DNA of 28,171 bases from positions 1-28,171 of IMG/VR virus record IMGVR_UViG_3300025769_000634; one strand, 5' to 3'. A program made the translations under genes and the position numbers. Positions 1 to 9,273 of this stretch are shown in pieces. The notes beneath the pieces were generated by a model. The model searched no databases. It saw only the letters and a program-made list of their open reading frames with translations, and had not been told where the DNA came from. Numbering within the stretch: the first letter of the stretch is position 1; every line of letters begins with the position of its first letter. The stretch is from a virus.

Positions 1-1776
1 CATTTCCACATTAACTTTACCAATTAAAGGGTTTTGAAGGTCTTCATATATTTTTGCGCTTTGCTTAAACTCATAATCTTTTAAATTGGCTACGTCTACA
101 ACCTCAAGTAAATCAAAAGAGGAATTTCTGTAAGTTCTCTCAAAAGTTTGCCCTACGCCTGTAGATATGTTAACTACCTTAGGATAAACTCTTACCGTTG
201 AGTTTGCAAACAAGTCATCTTGGTCTTTAGCTCCAGACTCTCTAGGTAGTTTGTTCACGTTGTCAGCGTGAATTACAAAATGGCTTCTTTCTCTTCCGTA
301 ATTCCAAACACCAGGAGTATAAACATTGTAATATTCTTGTTCAGTTTGTTTTACAACAATTCTATAAGAATACCATCCAGTAACATTTGTCGATGCGTTG
401 TAGAGCGTATCTGTAGCTATAGAAGAATTAAATAAAACTTTTAATGAATCTCCATCAAAATCAAGATTATCAAAATCTTTTCCTTTTGCTTCTACGGTTA
501 TTGTAGAGCTATCACTTAGTATAACAGGAGAGGTTCTACCGAATATATCAGAAAGAACAATTCCCACTTCATAAGTTCTTCTTTGTTTTATACTTTGATT
601 TCCTAAAATATAATTAGAGCTTGACTCTGTTGAAACTCCTCCAGATTCAGAATACGTTTCTCCTCTTTTTGAATAAGAAACAGAATAATCTATACTTGGT
701 AAGTCTTGCTTTGTAGTTATATTACCATAAACGACTCTATTGCCAACAATTTCTTGCGCTTTTGCTTTTATAGGTATATTGTCAAAAACTCTTGTAATCT
801 GATCTTCTGGAAGAGTGGATTTAAAGTTTGAAGATTTGTAGGTGTATGATTTTGATGTGCCATCAGAATCTGAAACATCTAAAGACTCTATTATTCTTAC
901 TGCATTGCTATCAGACTCTTTGTAAAGTATTTCTATTTTTTCTATCTCATAATCACTTGTAGGATTAGTAGGTAGAGGTATGGTCATAGGAACTTTATTA
1001 ATCTTATTGACCATATTGCTTATTGTGGTTTTAGAAGCAAGCTCATACAAGTCGCTTGTTCTAAATGCACTATCACTATTGTATCTTTTTGTTGTGTTTA
1101 TAACATTACTGTCCATTCTAAAAACAATAGGTGTGAATGGAGATAATATAGAATACTCATTGTCTTTAAACTTGTATCTATAAGCGAATCTAACAAACTC
1201 TTCTTTTATTCTTTCTGAACGTATGTCAGCGTCATAAAAATCACTAGCTGTTGTTGATGTTATTTGAGGAGGTAAATATGGAGCGTACCTAGCTACAGAT
1301 ACTTTTATGTCTGAATCATAGTAGCTGTTATCCGATACAGCTCTAGGTACATTTATTCTTCTTGGCTGATTTCTATTGTCTGTCCAGAAAAATAAATCTT
1401 CAAGAATGTTTACTCCAGTTATCTTGTTTGATTTATTAAAATTTAACCAAGTCCCAGAAACTATAGCTGAAGCAGTAGAATCTCCGACGTTCCATAAATA
1501 AATGTAGTTGTTTGTGTTGTTGGTTACAAACCAAAAAATCCTATCGTTTTTTTCGTCAAAAAAAGAACCAATAGTCTCATGGCCTTCTCCAACAGGAGCT
1601 AAAGCTGTATGAGCTATTTTATTTCCTTTTATATTATGTATAACACCTACATTAGAACCTTCTGATTTTGTAACTTGAACGTTCAATGCGTCTCTGTATT
1701 CGCCTTTAGGAACAATTCTGTCATCAAGACTCTTGTTCATCTTTCCAGCAAGAAACGTGTTTTTAATTTCTGGCAT
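1..1776 (-). CDS. Large tail protein, C-terminus beyond the left edge
   Basis: The frame is open from an ATG at 1776 to the window edge, giving 592 codons without a stop, so the gene is cut by the window. The N-terminus contains the stretch KMNKSLDDRIVPKGEYRDAL, which I associate from memory with a large virion protein common in uncultured marine phages. Residues of about 60-200 contain short repeats rich in aromatic residues (for example RIFWFV, YIYLWN, LFFWTD) that suggest a beta-propeller or similar beta-rich fold; later parts are also beta-rich. It starts 4 nt after the stop of the upstream connector gene, so it belongs to the tail end of the virion operon. A tail hub, tail needle or fibre-base role is likely by position; the exact role is unknown. 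Confidence 0.8.
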   Translation of the reverse strand, partial: MPEIKNTFLAGKMNKSLDDRIVPKGEYRDALNVQVTKSEGSNVGVIHNIKGNKIAHTALAPVGEGHETIGSFFDEKNDRIFWFVTNNTNNYIYLWNVGDSTASAIVSGTWLNFNKSNKITGVNILEDLFFWTDNRNQPRRINVPRAVSDNSYYDSDIKVSVARYAPYLPPQITSTTASDFYDADIRSERIKEEFVRFAYRYKFKDNEYSILSPFTPIVFRMDSNVINTTKRYNSDSAFRTSDLYELASKTTISNMVNKINKVPMTIPLPTNPTSDYEIEKIEILYKESDSNAVRIIESLDVSDSDGTSKSYTYKSSNFKSTLPEDQITRVFDNIPIKAKAQEIVGNRVVYGNITTKQDLPSIDYSVSYSKRGETYSESGGVSTESSSNYILGNQSIKQRRTYEVGIVLSDIFGRTSPVILSDSSTITVEAKGKDFDNLDFDGDSLKVLFNSSIATDTLYNASTNVTGWYSYRIVVKQTEQEYYNVYTPGVWNYGRERSHFVIHADNVNKLPRESGAKDQDDLFANSTVRVYPKVVNISTGVGQTFERTYRNSSFDLLEVVDVANLKDYEFKQSAKIYEDLQNPLIGKVNVEM

Positions 1777-1780
1777 TTAA

Positions 1781-2680
1781 TTAGTGTTTAATATGTTTGG
1801 ACTTGCCCCGCATCACATTTGTCATTTCTGACATTTTTAAATCGTATAGTCTTAACTTAGCGCTTCTCATAGCTCCTCTACGCTCTCTTTTAAAGCGGTT
1901 TACTATATACTCTGGAACATTAGCCATAGAAGACAAAATACCGTGCGCTACGTGCTTGTAAATAGCTTCTTCTGCAAACTTATGAACCTTCATTTCATCA
2001 TCAGTACCTAATCCGTCTGAAATATATTTCAACGTTATCACGGTTTCTACCAGATTACTGCTAAAATTAATTTTTCCGTTAGCCTCGTCAATAATAAACA
2101 TGCCGTTTGTGTTAGCAAGTTCTGGTTCTGCTCCATATCTTTTTCCAGACTCTAAAAATCTTTCAGCTGGAAAATCAGAATTGTAAAAATAGTCATTATT
2201 AGAACCTCCTCCAGATAATTCATTAGCGTTTAAATCGTTAAATCTTTGTACTGTATCTGATGTAGTTTCTGTCGCTAAGTTTCCGTTAGAAAAAGTATAA
2301 TCTCCATCACTGTCTTGCACGATAGCCTCTGATGGAGAAGATGTTATTCTACCCTTTGGTATTGGGTGCTCTACACCAGCTTTATCAACCCAAGATATAG
2401 CTACGTAGTTAACATAATCTTGAGGCATCGGTATAGATAATGTAGAAGGTATTTCTACTTCTTGTATTTTTTCTACTCTTGTAATATCATAAGAGAACTC
2501 TTGGATAGCTCTTTTTGTATGAAAAACAACATCTCTTCTGTTTGCTCTGCCAATAATTTTACCCTCTCCTACGTAAGAAAACATAAAGTTATTGACGATG
2601 TCTGAAAGAGAAGTGTATCTGTATCCACCAAAATCAGAGCCCTCGTAGTATGTTTGATTGTTATCTGTTATTAGTCCCAT
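1781..2680 (-). CDS. Virion structural protein, probable head-tail connector or tail tube
   Basis: A 299-residue protein. Its N-terminal part (about residues 25-110) has a helical segment, VVFHTKRAIQEFSYDITR, followed by a beta segment with PMPQDYVNYVAISWVDKAG. This arrangement is typical, as I recall it, of connector or ring proteins in marine and crAss-like podoviruses. The middle (about 120-170) is low-complexity and rich in Gly, Asn and Ser. The C-terminus is helical and basic. Its start overlaps the stop of the upstream gene by one base (TAATG), which points to coupled translation and a shared complex. The order portal, scaffold, capsid, then this gene fits a neck or tail-tube component. 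The family is not identified with certainty. Confidence 0.72.
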   Translation of the reverse strand: MGLITDNNQTYYEGSDFGGYRYTSLSDIVNNFMFSYVGEGKIIGRANRRDVVFHTKRAIQEFSYDITRVEKIQEVEIPSTLSIPMPQDYVNYVAISWVDKAGVEHPIPKGRITSSPSEAIVQDSDGDYTFSNGNLATETTSDTVQRFNDLNANELSGGGSNNDYFYNSDFPAERFLESGKRYGAEPELANTNGMFIIDEANGKINFSSNLVETVITLKYISDGLGTDDEMKVHKFAEEAIYKHVAHGILSSMANVPEYIVNRFKRERRGAMRSAKLRLYDLKMSEMTNVMRGKSKHIKH

Positions 2681-3375
2681 TATAAGTTGTCTTGATTAAA
2701 ATCGTTAGCTTCTTTTTGCGCTGCAATTTGTATCACAGTTGGGTCTTTTATTATTACACCAGAATAAGCTAAAATTTTTGTTACTAAATCTGTTTCATCA
2801 GACTGGTGTATTGAAAAATCAGTTGACTCATCCGCATCATAAGTATATGCGTTTGCACCACCACCAGAATAACCCCATATAGGGTCAGAAGGCAATGTTA
2901 AGTAGTCAACAAGAACACTTATAGTGTCTGAAGGGATTATTTTTATTGAACTACCTTCTTGGTAAAAAACAGGATATGTTGAAGTGGGTTGATTTAATTT
3001 TGAGCCTTTAAGATAAGGTATTTCTTCTTTTCGTACTTCCTCAAACTCTTTGTCTCTTGTTGTAGAAAAAACACCAATAAGTCTATGCAAATCTGTAGGT
3101 TGAGAGCCTACCCCACTTGAGCAAGAAACAGTAGCTTCTTTTGCGAATATGTCTATTTTTTCTTTTATATTTGAAGCTATGTCGCTGTATTCTCTAAAAT
3201 CTCCTACAACTTGCTTCCTAACAGCCCTATTGTAATCGTAGAATGTTTTTTCATACACATCAAGCTGTGCTTGCCTTGCAATACGATTAAACTGGTCTGG
3301 GGTTAAGTATCCTCTTTGTTCTTTGTTTAAAATGGATAACACTACCCTGTAAACTTTATTTACGTTAATAGCCAT
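2680..3375 (-). CDS. Virion structural protein, probable head-completion/connector
   Basis: A 231-residue protein. Its N-terminus is helical, with YRVVLSILNKEQRGYLTPDQ followed by FNRIARQAQLDVYEKTF. The middle is beta-rich and the C-terminus reads VIIKDPTVIQIAAQKEAND. This helical N-terminus followed by a beta sandwich resembles adaptor or connector proteins of podoviruses; I recognise the pattern from uncultured marine phages but cannot name a family. It is the first gene after the intrinsic terminator at about 3.4 kb, and it is translationally coupled to the next gene by TAATG. No Shine-Dalgarno sequence precedes its ATG. Confidence 0.72.
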   Translation of the reverse strand: MAINVNKVYRVVLSILNKEQRGYLTPDQFNRIARQAQLDVYEKTFYDYNRAVRKQVVGDFREYSDIASNIKEKIDIFAKEATVSCSSGVGSQPTDLHRLIGVFSTTRDKEFEEVRKEEIPYLKGSKLNQPTSTYPVFYQEGSSIKIIPSDTISVLVDYLTLPSDPIWGYSGGGANAYTYDADESTDFSIHQSDETDLVTKILAYSGVIIKDPTVIQIAAQKEANDFNQDNL

Positions 3376-3380
3376 ATTCT

Positions 3381-3407
3381 ATAAATAAAATGGGGCCGAA
3401 GCCCCAT
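3381..3407 (-). terminator. Intrinsic terminator downstream of the 244-residue structural gene
   Basis: On the minus strand the stem ATGGGGC / GCCCCAT closes a TTCG tetraloop (3390-3407) and is followed directly by TTTTATTTAT. It begins 3 nt after the TAA at 3411-3413. GC-rich stem, stable loop and T-rich tail are all present. It would end or attenuate leftward transcripts before the connector and tail genes. Confidence 0.85.
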
Positions 3408-3410
3408 CGG

Positions 3411-4145
3411 TTATTTCAATTTCTTTTCAATTGCCCCATAAACTTCAACACCTTCATCTGTTTTAAACCAGGCTGCAAGTGCAGAGTATGGATTTTCATC
3501 AAAAGGAACTGTCATTAGTTTCCTTCCGTTCGACGCCCACTTAAAAGTACGTTGGTCGTCTGATAGTTTTATTACATTAGCTTCTACAGCTTTTATCCCT
3601 ACGTTTCGAATTGCTACGTTTTCATCGTTAGCAAGTTCTAAAAACTCTTTAGGATTATTTCTTGCAAAAACTAGTAAATCTCTTTTAAGTTCTTTAGATG
3701 TCATCTTAGATACAGAAGAACCTATTTCTACACGCATAATTGCTTCGGCTTGATCTACATCCATTTGCCTTGCTGCAATTAACGCATCTACCTCATATTC
3801 AATTATTTCTAATTCATCTTCTGCCTCTGCAACAGCGTCAAATTCATAATAAACCTTGTTCAGACCAGGATGATATAGAGATAGTAGTTTTTGTAGTATT
3901 TGCTTTTCTTTAGGTACGTTCAATACCCCGTCTTCAAAAACAATGTGTTCGAGTCTTTGGACTCCTTGCATTTCATCTACAAAAACTGTTTTTTGATTTC
4001 TTGTGTTTTTTAATTCTCTTTCATAACCTTTTTCTTCATCAAACCAGAATATATTTCTTGATTTTAAAGTAAAAGTTAAAGGAGACATCCCTTTTTTCAA
4101 AATGTACGCGCGGTCTTTAATCTCCCAATTTTGTTTTTTTGCCAT
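3411..4145 (-). CDS. Conserved virion-block protein, probable structural
   Basis: I place the start at 4145, giving 244 residues beginning MAKKQNWEIKDRAYILKKG. An in-frame ATG at 4199 would add 18 hydrophobic residues, but that stretch runs through the hairpin behind the capsid gene and has no coding look. The protein is mixed alpha/beta. An N-terminal beta part (about 1-100, with SPLTFTLKSRNIFWFDEEKG) is followed by an acidic helical part (about 100-190) and a C-terminal part with FKWASNGRKLMTVPFDEN. It lies directly downstream of the major capsid gene and upstream of the connector genes. A capsid decoration, head-completion or assembly role is possible; the family is not recognised. Confidence 0.72.
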   Translation of the reverse strand: MAKKQNWEIKDRAYILKKGMSPLTFTLKSRNIFWFDEEKGYERELKNTRNQKTVFVDEMQGVQRLEHIVFEDGVLNVPKEKQILQKLLSLYHPGLNKVYYEFDAVAEAEDELEIIEYEVDALIAARQMDVDQAEAIMRVEIGSSVSKMTSKELKRDLLVFARNNPKEFLELANDENVAIRNVGIKAVEANVIKLSDDQRTFKWASNGRKLMTVPFDENPYSALAAWFKTDEGVEVYGAIEKKLK

Positions 4146-4181
4146 GATATAATAATATAAAAATGAATAATATAAGTAAAG

Positions 4182-4208
4182 CCCGAGGCCGATAATCACG
4201 GCCCCAGG
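4182..4208 (-). terminator. Hairpin behind the capsid gene, possible attenuator
   Basis: On the minus strand, CCTGGGGCCG pairs with CGGCCTCGGG over ten base pairs with a 7-nt loop. Two of the pairs are G-U, so the stem is complete only in leftward RNA; rightward RNA would have two mismatches. The trailing sequence CTTTACTTAT is only moderately T-rich. It could partly terminate, or protect the 3' end of the highly expressed capsid mRNA. Confidence 0.55.
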
Positions 4209-4230
4209 TATTACTTAATTGTTATTATGA

Positions 4231-5610
4231 TTATTCGAAGTTTCCGAATAATACAAAGTTGTTCGCTCCTTGTACTACCAAACATCTTTCAGATAAGTAG
4301 TGTACATCCATTACATCGTCTCCAGTAGTTGAAGCACCACCTACAGAACCAGTAATCCAAGTCTTCATTCTTCTATCGTCAGCTTCAGAAGCTCTATAAC
4401 GAACGTGCAAGAATGGACGTTTTAGGTTTTTACCTAAGATTTGGTCGTATACTGAAGAAGTACCAGCTGGTACAAGAAGTCCAGTTACGTCAGAAGCGAT
4501 AGCTCCTCTAGTAGCTGCATCATTTAAGTATTTCCAGTCACTTTTGTAGAAGTCATAAGAACCTCTTCTGAATCCAGAGAAACCTAAGTTAAGAGCCATA
4601 TCCTCAGAGTTGTTAAATACTCCAAAAGAAACCCCTCCACTTGTATGAGGATTTAATCCAGCTAACATATCGTCGAAGTTCAAAGAAAGTGTTCTGTTTA
4701 AGAAAAGAACGTTTTCTTCGATAGCTCCTTGAGCGTCTAGCTTCTGTAACATGTTGTCAAAATCAGTTAAGTCGTCAGCAGCAGAAGAACCGTCTAATCC
4801 GTCTTCGAATACGTGACCTCTGGCTGTAACAGCAGCGAATAAACCTTCAGTACCTTTAAGGTCAAAGCTTGTGTTGTCGTTTTTCTCTGCCTCAACCAAA
4901 GACATTTCTAAGTAATCCTCGAAACGGCTTCTTGTCTCTCCTTCAGCTTTAAGATACCATAAGTATCCAGTTTCTCCAGCCTCTCCAGTTACTTCAACCC
5001 ATCCAATTTGAGACGCATCAGAACCGTTGATTCCGTAGTGGTCTTTGATGATAATAGGTCTGTTAGTGAAAGTAGTGAATTTAGGCTCAACAGATTCGCT
5101 CATAGAAGCAGAACCTTTAGCGAATTCTGAACCATAAACAAATAGTTTAATTGCACTCGCTGTTGTTGCAATACCAGCTGCCACACACCCAGTGTCACTA
5201 GTGTAACACCTTACAGTAATACTGCTAGTACTTGGAACTGCGCTTACATAAGCCTTAACAGTGTCAGTTCCATCTGAAATAACAACTGTTTGTCCAACTC
5301 TAATAGCGTGGTTGGTTAAACCTGTAATTGTGTTAGCTTTGTTTGTGTCAGCTCCCATAGTACCTCCACTGTATGATAAGTGCAAACGACCTTGCTCTGA
5401 CCAAATAACTTGGTCTGAAGCCATAGGCATTTCAGCCCCTACCATTCTTAAAAACCCTCCTACAGAGCGGTCTCCATAAATTTCACTTTCCTGTTCGTAT
5501 AGCTCAGGAAGATATTGTTGCGCCCATCCGTTATTTTGAATATCTAAATAATTAGCGGATGTAGCTTGTTTTATAGGGGACACAGCTGTCCCGTTAAAAT
5601 TAATTGCCAT
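4231..5610 (-). CDS. Major capsid protein
   Basis: A 459-residue protein that forms the capsid shell. It follows TerL, portal and an acidic scaffold-like gene, the usual position for a major capsid protein. The C-terminal half carries PFLHVRYRASEADDRRMKTW and ITGSVGG, then LSERCLVVQGANNF, which I recognise from capsid proteins of marine Bacteroidota and crAss-like phages; an HK97-type fold is expected. Residues of about 90-165 (starting near ITGLTNHAIRVGQTVVISDG) look like a small beta-barrel inserted into the shell fold. The leader is A/T-rich without Shine-Dalgarno. Hairpins lie downstream at 4182-4208 and 3390-3407, which may set its dose relative to the following genes. Confidence 0.9.
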   Translation of the reverse strand: MAINFNGTAVSPIKQATSANYLDIQNNGWAQQYLPELYEQESEIYGDRSVGGFLRMVGAEMPMASDQVIWSEQGRLHLSYSGGTMGADTNKANTITGLTNHAIRVGQTVVISDGTDTVKAYVSAVPSTSSITVRCYTSDTGCVAAGIATTASAIKLFVYGSEFAKGSASMSESVEPKFTTFTNRPIIIKDHYGINGSDASQIGWVEVTGEAGETGYLWYLKAEGETRSRFEDYLEMSLVEAEKNDNTSFDLKGTEGLFAAVTARGHVFEDGLDGSSAADDLTDFDNMLQKLDAQGAIEENVLFLNRTLSLNFDDMLAGLNPHTSGGVSFGVFNNSEDMALNLGFSGFRRGSYDFYKSDWKYLNDAATRGAIASDVTGLLVPAGTSSVYDQILGKNLKRPFLHVRYRASEADDRRMKTWITGSVGGASTTGDDVMDVHYLSERCLVVQGANNFVLFGNFE

Positions 5611-5627
5611 CTTTTAAATTTTAGCGT

Positions 5628-6842
5628 TTATTTTTTCATTTTAATTCTCAGTCGTGAACTATCTTCGCCAGATATAGCTCTCACTTTTACTCCAGAAGTT
5701 TCGATGACTCCAGTTGAGGTTTTTCTTGGGTCCATGTTTATGTTTTTGGACTCCGCCTCTAGCTGTCTTAATGCATCTGCCTTTCCTTGTTCGTAAAAAT
5801 GATTTGCAATAGTATCGGCATTTCTAGCAGCAAACAAAGCCTTGTGGTAACCTTTAGCATCTTTAAGCATGTTATTGTCATCTAAGAACGTCCTAAATGA
5901 TTCTACTATGTCGCTTTGAGCTTGCTTGGTTTGTTGAACATCGTTCACCTTAAACCTATACTTGTTGTCTCCTACTTTGAAATCAAAACCTTTGAACTCT
6001 TCGCTGAAAACTTGATTGGTTAAGTTGGTAAACTGCTCAGACTGTTTTTGCTGCACAGCACTTAGTTCTTCTTGCTGTTTATTGTATGTATTATAAAATT
6101 CAATAGCTTGTTGTTGATCTGTTGTCAGATTTGAGCTCAACTTGACCTCATCATAATACCTATCTTTCAAGCTATTTAAGAACTTTCTAGCTTCATTAAC
6201 CTCTTCTTTGTAGGCTAATTTTTTTCTTTTTATATCTCTAGCATCATCTATTTCTTCATCATACGAAAACTTATCTTCTAAAAGAAAGTTTATCTCATCG
6301 TTATCGAGATGTGATTTTGTTTGTTTGTAATATTCTTTAAGTAATGTTTCTTCGTCAATGTTAGAGTAATCTGCATTGAGTCGGACATAATCTTCAAGAC
6401 TGCCTCCTGTTTCTTTCATAAAGTCTACTACCTTTTGAATATTCTCTGGTAGTACTACTTCTTCTTTTTCCTCTTGAACGACAGGGGCTTCTTCTTGTAC
6501 AACATCCTTTTTCTGGATGTCTTGTGTTTGCATCCGCAACTCATCCTCTTCTTCTTTTACTAATTCTAATACTGATTCTTCTTCTTGTTTGGAAGGTTCT
6601 TCGGAACTCCGTACTTCTTCTTCCACTTTTGGGCTAGTTTCGGGTTCGTCGCGAACAGGTACCTCATCTGCACTTTGCTCTTGAATGGCATCTTTTTCTT
6701 CTGTTTTAGGTGGTTGCCTTAAATCTACTTTGAAAGTTTTTTCTCCTTCAATCTTAACGCCACTGACTTTCAAGACATCGGCTTCTTTTTGTTGAATAGA
6801 ACCTTCTTTTTCTTGTTCTAATTGTTCTTGTACTTCTGACAT
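5628..6842 (-). CDS. Probable capsid scaffolding protein
   Basis: A 404-residue, strongly acidic, Glu- and Gln-rich protein. Residues 1 to about 135 are low-complexity and probably disordered. Residues of about 135-300 are helical and likely coiled coil, and the C-terminal tail is basic, ending RLRIKMKK. An acidic helical rod with a basic C-terminus placed between portal and major capsid protein is the classic form of a scaffolding protein, where the basic tail contacts the capsid subunit. No protease gene is evident next to it, so release of scaffold without proteolysis is possible. The call rests on composition and position, not on a recognised family motif. Confidence 0.75.
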   Translation of the reverse strand: MSEVQEQLEQEKEGSIQQKEADVLKVSGVKIEGEKTFKVDLRQPPKTEEKDAIQEQSADEVPVRDEPETSPKVEEEVRSSEEPSKQEEESVLELVKEEEDELRMQTQDIQKKDVVQEEAPVVQEEKEEVVLPENIQKVVDFMKETGGSLEDYVRLNADYSNIDEETLLKEYYKQTKSHLDNDEINFLLEDKFSYDEEIDDARDIKRKKLAYKEEVNEARKFLNSLKDRYYDEVKLSSNLTTDQQQAIEFYNTYNKQQEELSAVQQKQSEQFTNLTNQVFSEEFKGFDFKVGDNKYRFKVNDVQQTKQAQSDIVESFRTFLDDNNMLKDAKGYHKALFAARNADTIANHFYEQGKADALRQLEAESKNINMDPRKTSTGVIETSGVKVRAISGEDSSRLRIKMKK

Positions 6843-6855
6843 AATAATATATAAT

Positions 6856-9273
6856 TTATCTTGGCTCGAACTGCTCTAGTCCGAATCCTCCTAAAGTATC
6901 AAATCCAGCGGACTCAAAATCTTTTGGAATTTTATTGTTTTTTCTTTGGTCTATAAGTTCAGACTGCTGTGATGCTTGAATTTTAGTTCGTTTATCTTTA
7001 CGGTCTTCTTTATACCTATCTCTTTCATTAATTACTTGCATTTCAGCTTGTTTAAGCTGCATGTTTAGCTCAAACTCTCTTTGCATAAGGTCCATTTTGA
7101 TTTGAGCCTCTCTCTCAAGTTTCTGCATTTCAAGCTGTGCTTTTACTTGCTCTATCTGAGCTTCTGTCTGCGCTAAAGCTTGTTGTTTTTGCATGTCTGC
7201 TTCAGCTGACGCTTGAGCCGACTGAGCATTTGCTTGGCTTTGAGCTTGAATGTTTTGCATTTGCGCCTGTCTATCTTCTTGAGCTTTGTTCTTCCTTCTA
7301 AGCTTCAAGAGTTGATTTGCAAGTTTCAAGTTTTTTACTTCTCGTACATCAATAGCGTCTTCCAAATGTATTTGGTCTCTTTGTAAAGCTACTTGTATGT
7401 TTGCTTCAAGGCGTTGTTTTTCCTCTTCATCTGGAGCTAATTCTAAGAATATTCCAAAATCGTGTAAATGAAGATTTTGTATCTCTTTTAATGTTCCTAC
7501 ATTAAGTTTACCTATCCCAGATAAGAACGAAGCTGTAGTGTTTCCAAACTCTAAAACATCTGATATTCTTAATGATATTGACTCTGCTGCTTTTAAAGCC
7601 AAATACAACACGGACTGCACAATGTGTCTTGTAGCTGTATTTGAGTTAGCCGCTGCCATTTTCTGTATACCAACAAGAGCGTCTTTGTCTGGCATTGACC
7701 CATCTCTAGCTTCATTTAGACCAGTTACATCCCTTATCATATTCAAATAATAGTTGTATGAATTAATAAGAGATGATATTTTACCTCCAGCATTCGACGT
7801 CTGAAGTTCTTGAATCGGTACTCTAGAGTGGTTAAACTCTCCGTCCTGGGTCATTGACCTACCAATAACAGAACCTGTCTGGAAGTACATATTAAGTGCC
7901 TCTTGTGGGCTATAGTATGTTCCGTTTCCAAGGTCTATTTCCGCAATACCGTCAGCGTCCAAATAAACCCCATCTGGAACCATTCTAGATAATACTTGTT
8001 GTATTTTAAGGTGTGTAAGCTGAATCATATCAGCAAACGTAGTCATCCTTGAAACAAGAGACTCTATCTGGCCTTTATACATTCTTGGCGCTACAATATT
8101 GTAAGACATCTGAACTTTTGTGGTATCAGACTTAGGTCTTGTCATATTCTCTGCCATTTTCCATTCCAATAACGTATCAAGACCAATTACTTTAGCACCT
8201 GTATATAGTACCTCGATTGACCTTTGAACCTTTTCAAATCTGGCTCTTTTGTCTTTTGGAGGATTGAATGTGTCGTCTTTCTTTATAATTTTATCAGCTC
8301 CAGTAGATGTCTCCTTAACTTTGTATACTTGGTTTTTGAATGTCTTGTATTCAAAATAAAGAACGTATATATGGTTTGTGTCTTCTGCATCAGAGTAAGA
8401 GTAAGACCTATGGTAATTTACAGCGTTTGAGCCTGTACCTTCAATCTTTTCTATATCTTCTGGAGTTAGATTTGGATATTGTTTTTTAAGTTCTGTAACA
8501 CTAACTCTTCTTATTTCTCCTACATAATATAGGTCATCAAAGTACGGTGACTCTGTGTAGGAATAAACTAAATCAGCTGGGTCAACATATTCCAGTTTAA
8601 TTCCTTCCGATGTATTGAATGAGTTTTTGTGAGCTCCAATACCAAGAGTTACTATATCATAAGCTACCCTGTTTTGTAGTAAATCATATTTATTGTGGTC
8701 TAAAACATTAGAGATAGCTTCTTCTGAAGCAACTTCAATAGATTGTTTGTAATCTAATTGCATGTGAAGTTGTAATTCTTCTGTTGTCTCTGGAAGTTCT
8801 TCTTGATTTGTTTTAAACATATTAACTCCGAACTCTTGCTGAACAGCTTGTAATAACTGTTTATTCTGCATGTCCGAAACTAATTTCCCTAAATACTCTG
8901 TTTTTTCCTTTATAGATGCTGGGTCTTGAGAGTAAGCCTTTATTTCGTAAGGTCTGTCATTAATACCGTTAACAACAATGTCAACAAACTTAGGGATAAT
9001 AGCAACTGGCTTCCAGTCTAAATTTAAATAAGACAAATCACCATTAATTGACAACTCATCTTTATACTTTTGTATAGACTGCTCACCACGAGCATATAAT
9101 CTTAATCTATGAAAATTATCTCTGTTAGCGTAATACCTGGTTGCTCCACTATCTCTTCTAAACCATTCGCCCTCAATAGCTCTAGCTACTTCCATTCCAT
9201 ACTGGCTGGATGCTTTCTCTGCGTCACTTACTGCTTGTGAAGGGAATATACCTTTTGGTGGTGTCTTTTGCAT
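6856..9273 (-). CDS. Portal protein
   Basis: An 805-residue protein that starts directly after the TerL stop (TAA followed by ATG, no gap). It would form the dodecameric DNA channel at one capsid vertex. The N-terminal region contains LRLYARGEQSIQKYKDEL and LNLDWKPVAIIPKFVDIVVN, then a long alpha/beta body typical of large portal proteins. The region around 480-540 (NYYLNMIRDVTGLNEARDGS) fits the stem and clip-helix area. Residues 656 to about 785 are a long Gln/Ala/Glu-rich coiled coil, followed by a short tail ending in EQFEPR. The long coiled coil could form a barrel inside the head. The protein is long compared with the 500-600 residues of many portals. Confidence 0.9.
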   Translation of the reverse strand: MQKTPPKGIFPSQAVSDAEKASSQYGMEVARAIEGEWFRRDSGATRYYANRDNFHRLRLYARGEQSIQKYKDELSINGDLSYLNLDWKPVAIIPKFVDIVVNGINDRPYEIKAYSQDPASIKEKTEYLGKLVSDMQNKQLLQAVQQEFGVNMFKTNQEELPETTEELQLHMQLDYKQSIEVASEEAISNVLDHNKYDLLQNRVAYDIVTLGIGAHKNSFNTSEGIKLEYVDPADLVYSYTESPYFDDLYYVGEIRRVSVTELKKQYPNLTPEDIEKIEGTGSNAVNYHRSYSYSDAEDTNHIYVLYFEYKTFKNQVYKVKETSTGADKIIKKDDTFNPPKDKRARFEKVQRSIEVLYTGAKVIGLDTLLEWKMAENMTRPKSDTTKVQMSYNIVAPRMYKGQIESLVSRMTTFADMIQLTHLKIQQVLSRMVPDGVYLDADGIAEIDLGNGTYYSPQEALNMYFQTGSVIGRSMTQDGEFNHSRVPIQELQTSNAGGKISSLINSYNYYLNMIRDVTGLNEARDGSMPDKDALVGIQKMAAANSNTATRHIVQSVLYLALKAAESISLRISDVLEFGNTTASFLSGIGKLNVGTLKEIQNLHLHDFGIFLELAPDEEEKQRLEANIQVALQRDQIHLEDAIDVREVKNLKLANQLLKLRRKNKAQEDRQAQMQNIQAQSQANAQSAQASAEADMQKQQALAQTEAQIEQVKAQLEMQKLEREAQIKMDLMQREFELNMQLKQAEMQVINERDRYKEDRKDKRTKIQASQQSELIDQRKNNKIPKDFESAGFDTLGGFGLEQFEPR

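Noticed and set aside
4146-4199. Longer start for the 244-residue structural gene (18 extra hydrophobic residues).
   Set aside because: The extension is A/T-rich leader that runs through the hairpin region behind the capsid gene, and the conserved-looking protein begins at MAKKQN.
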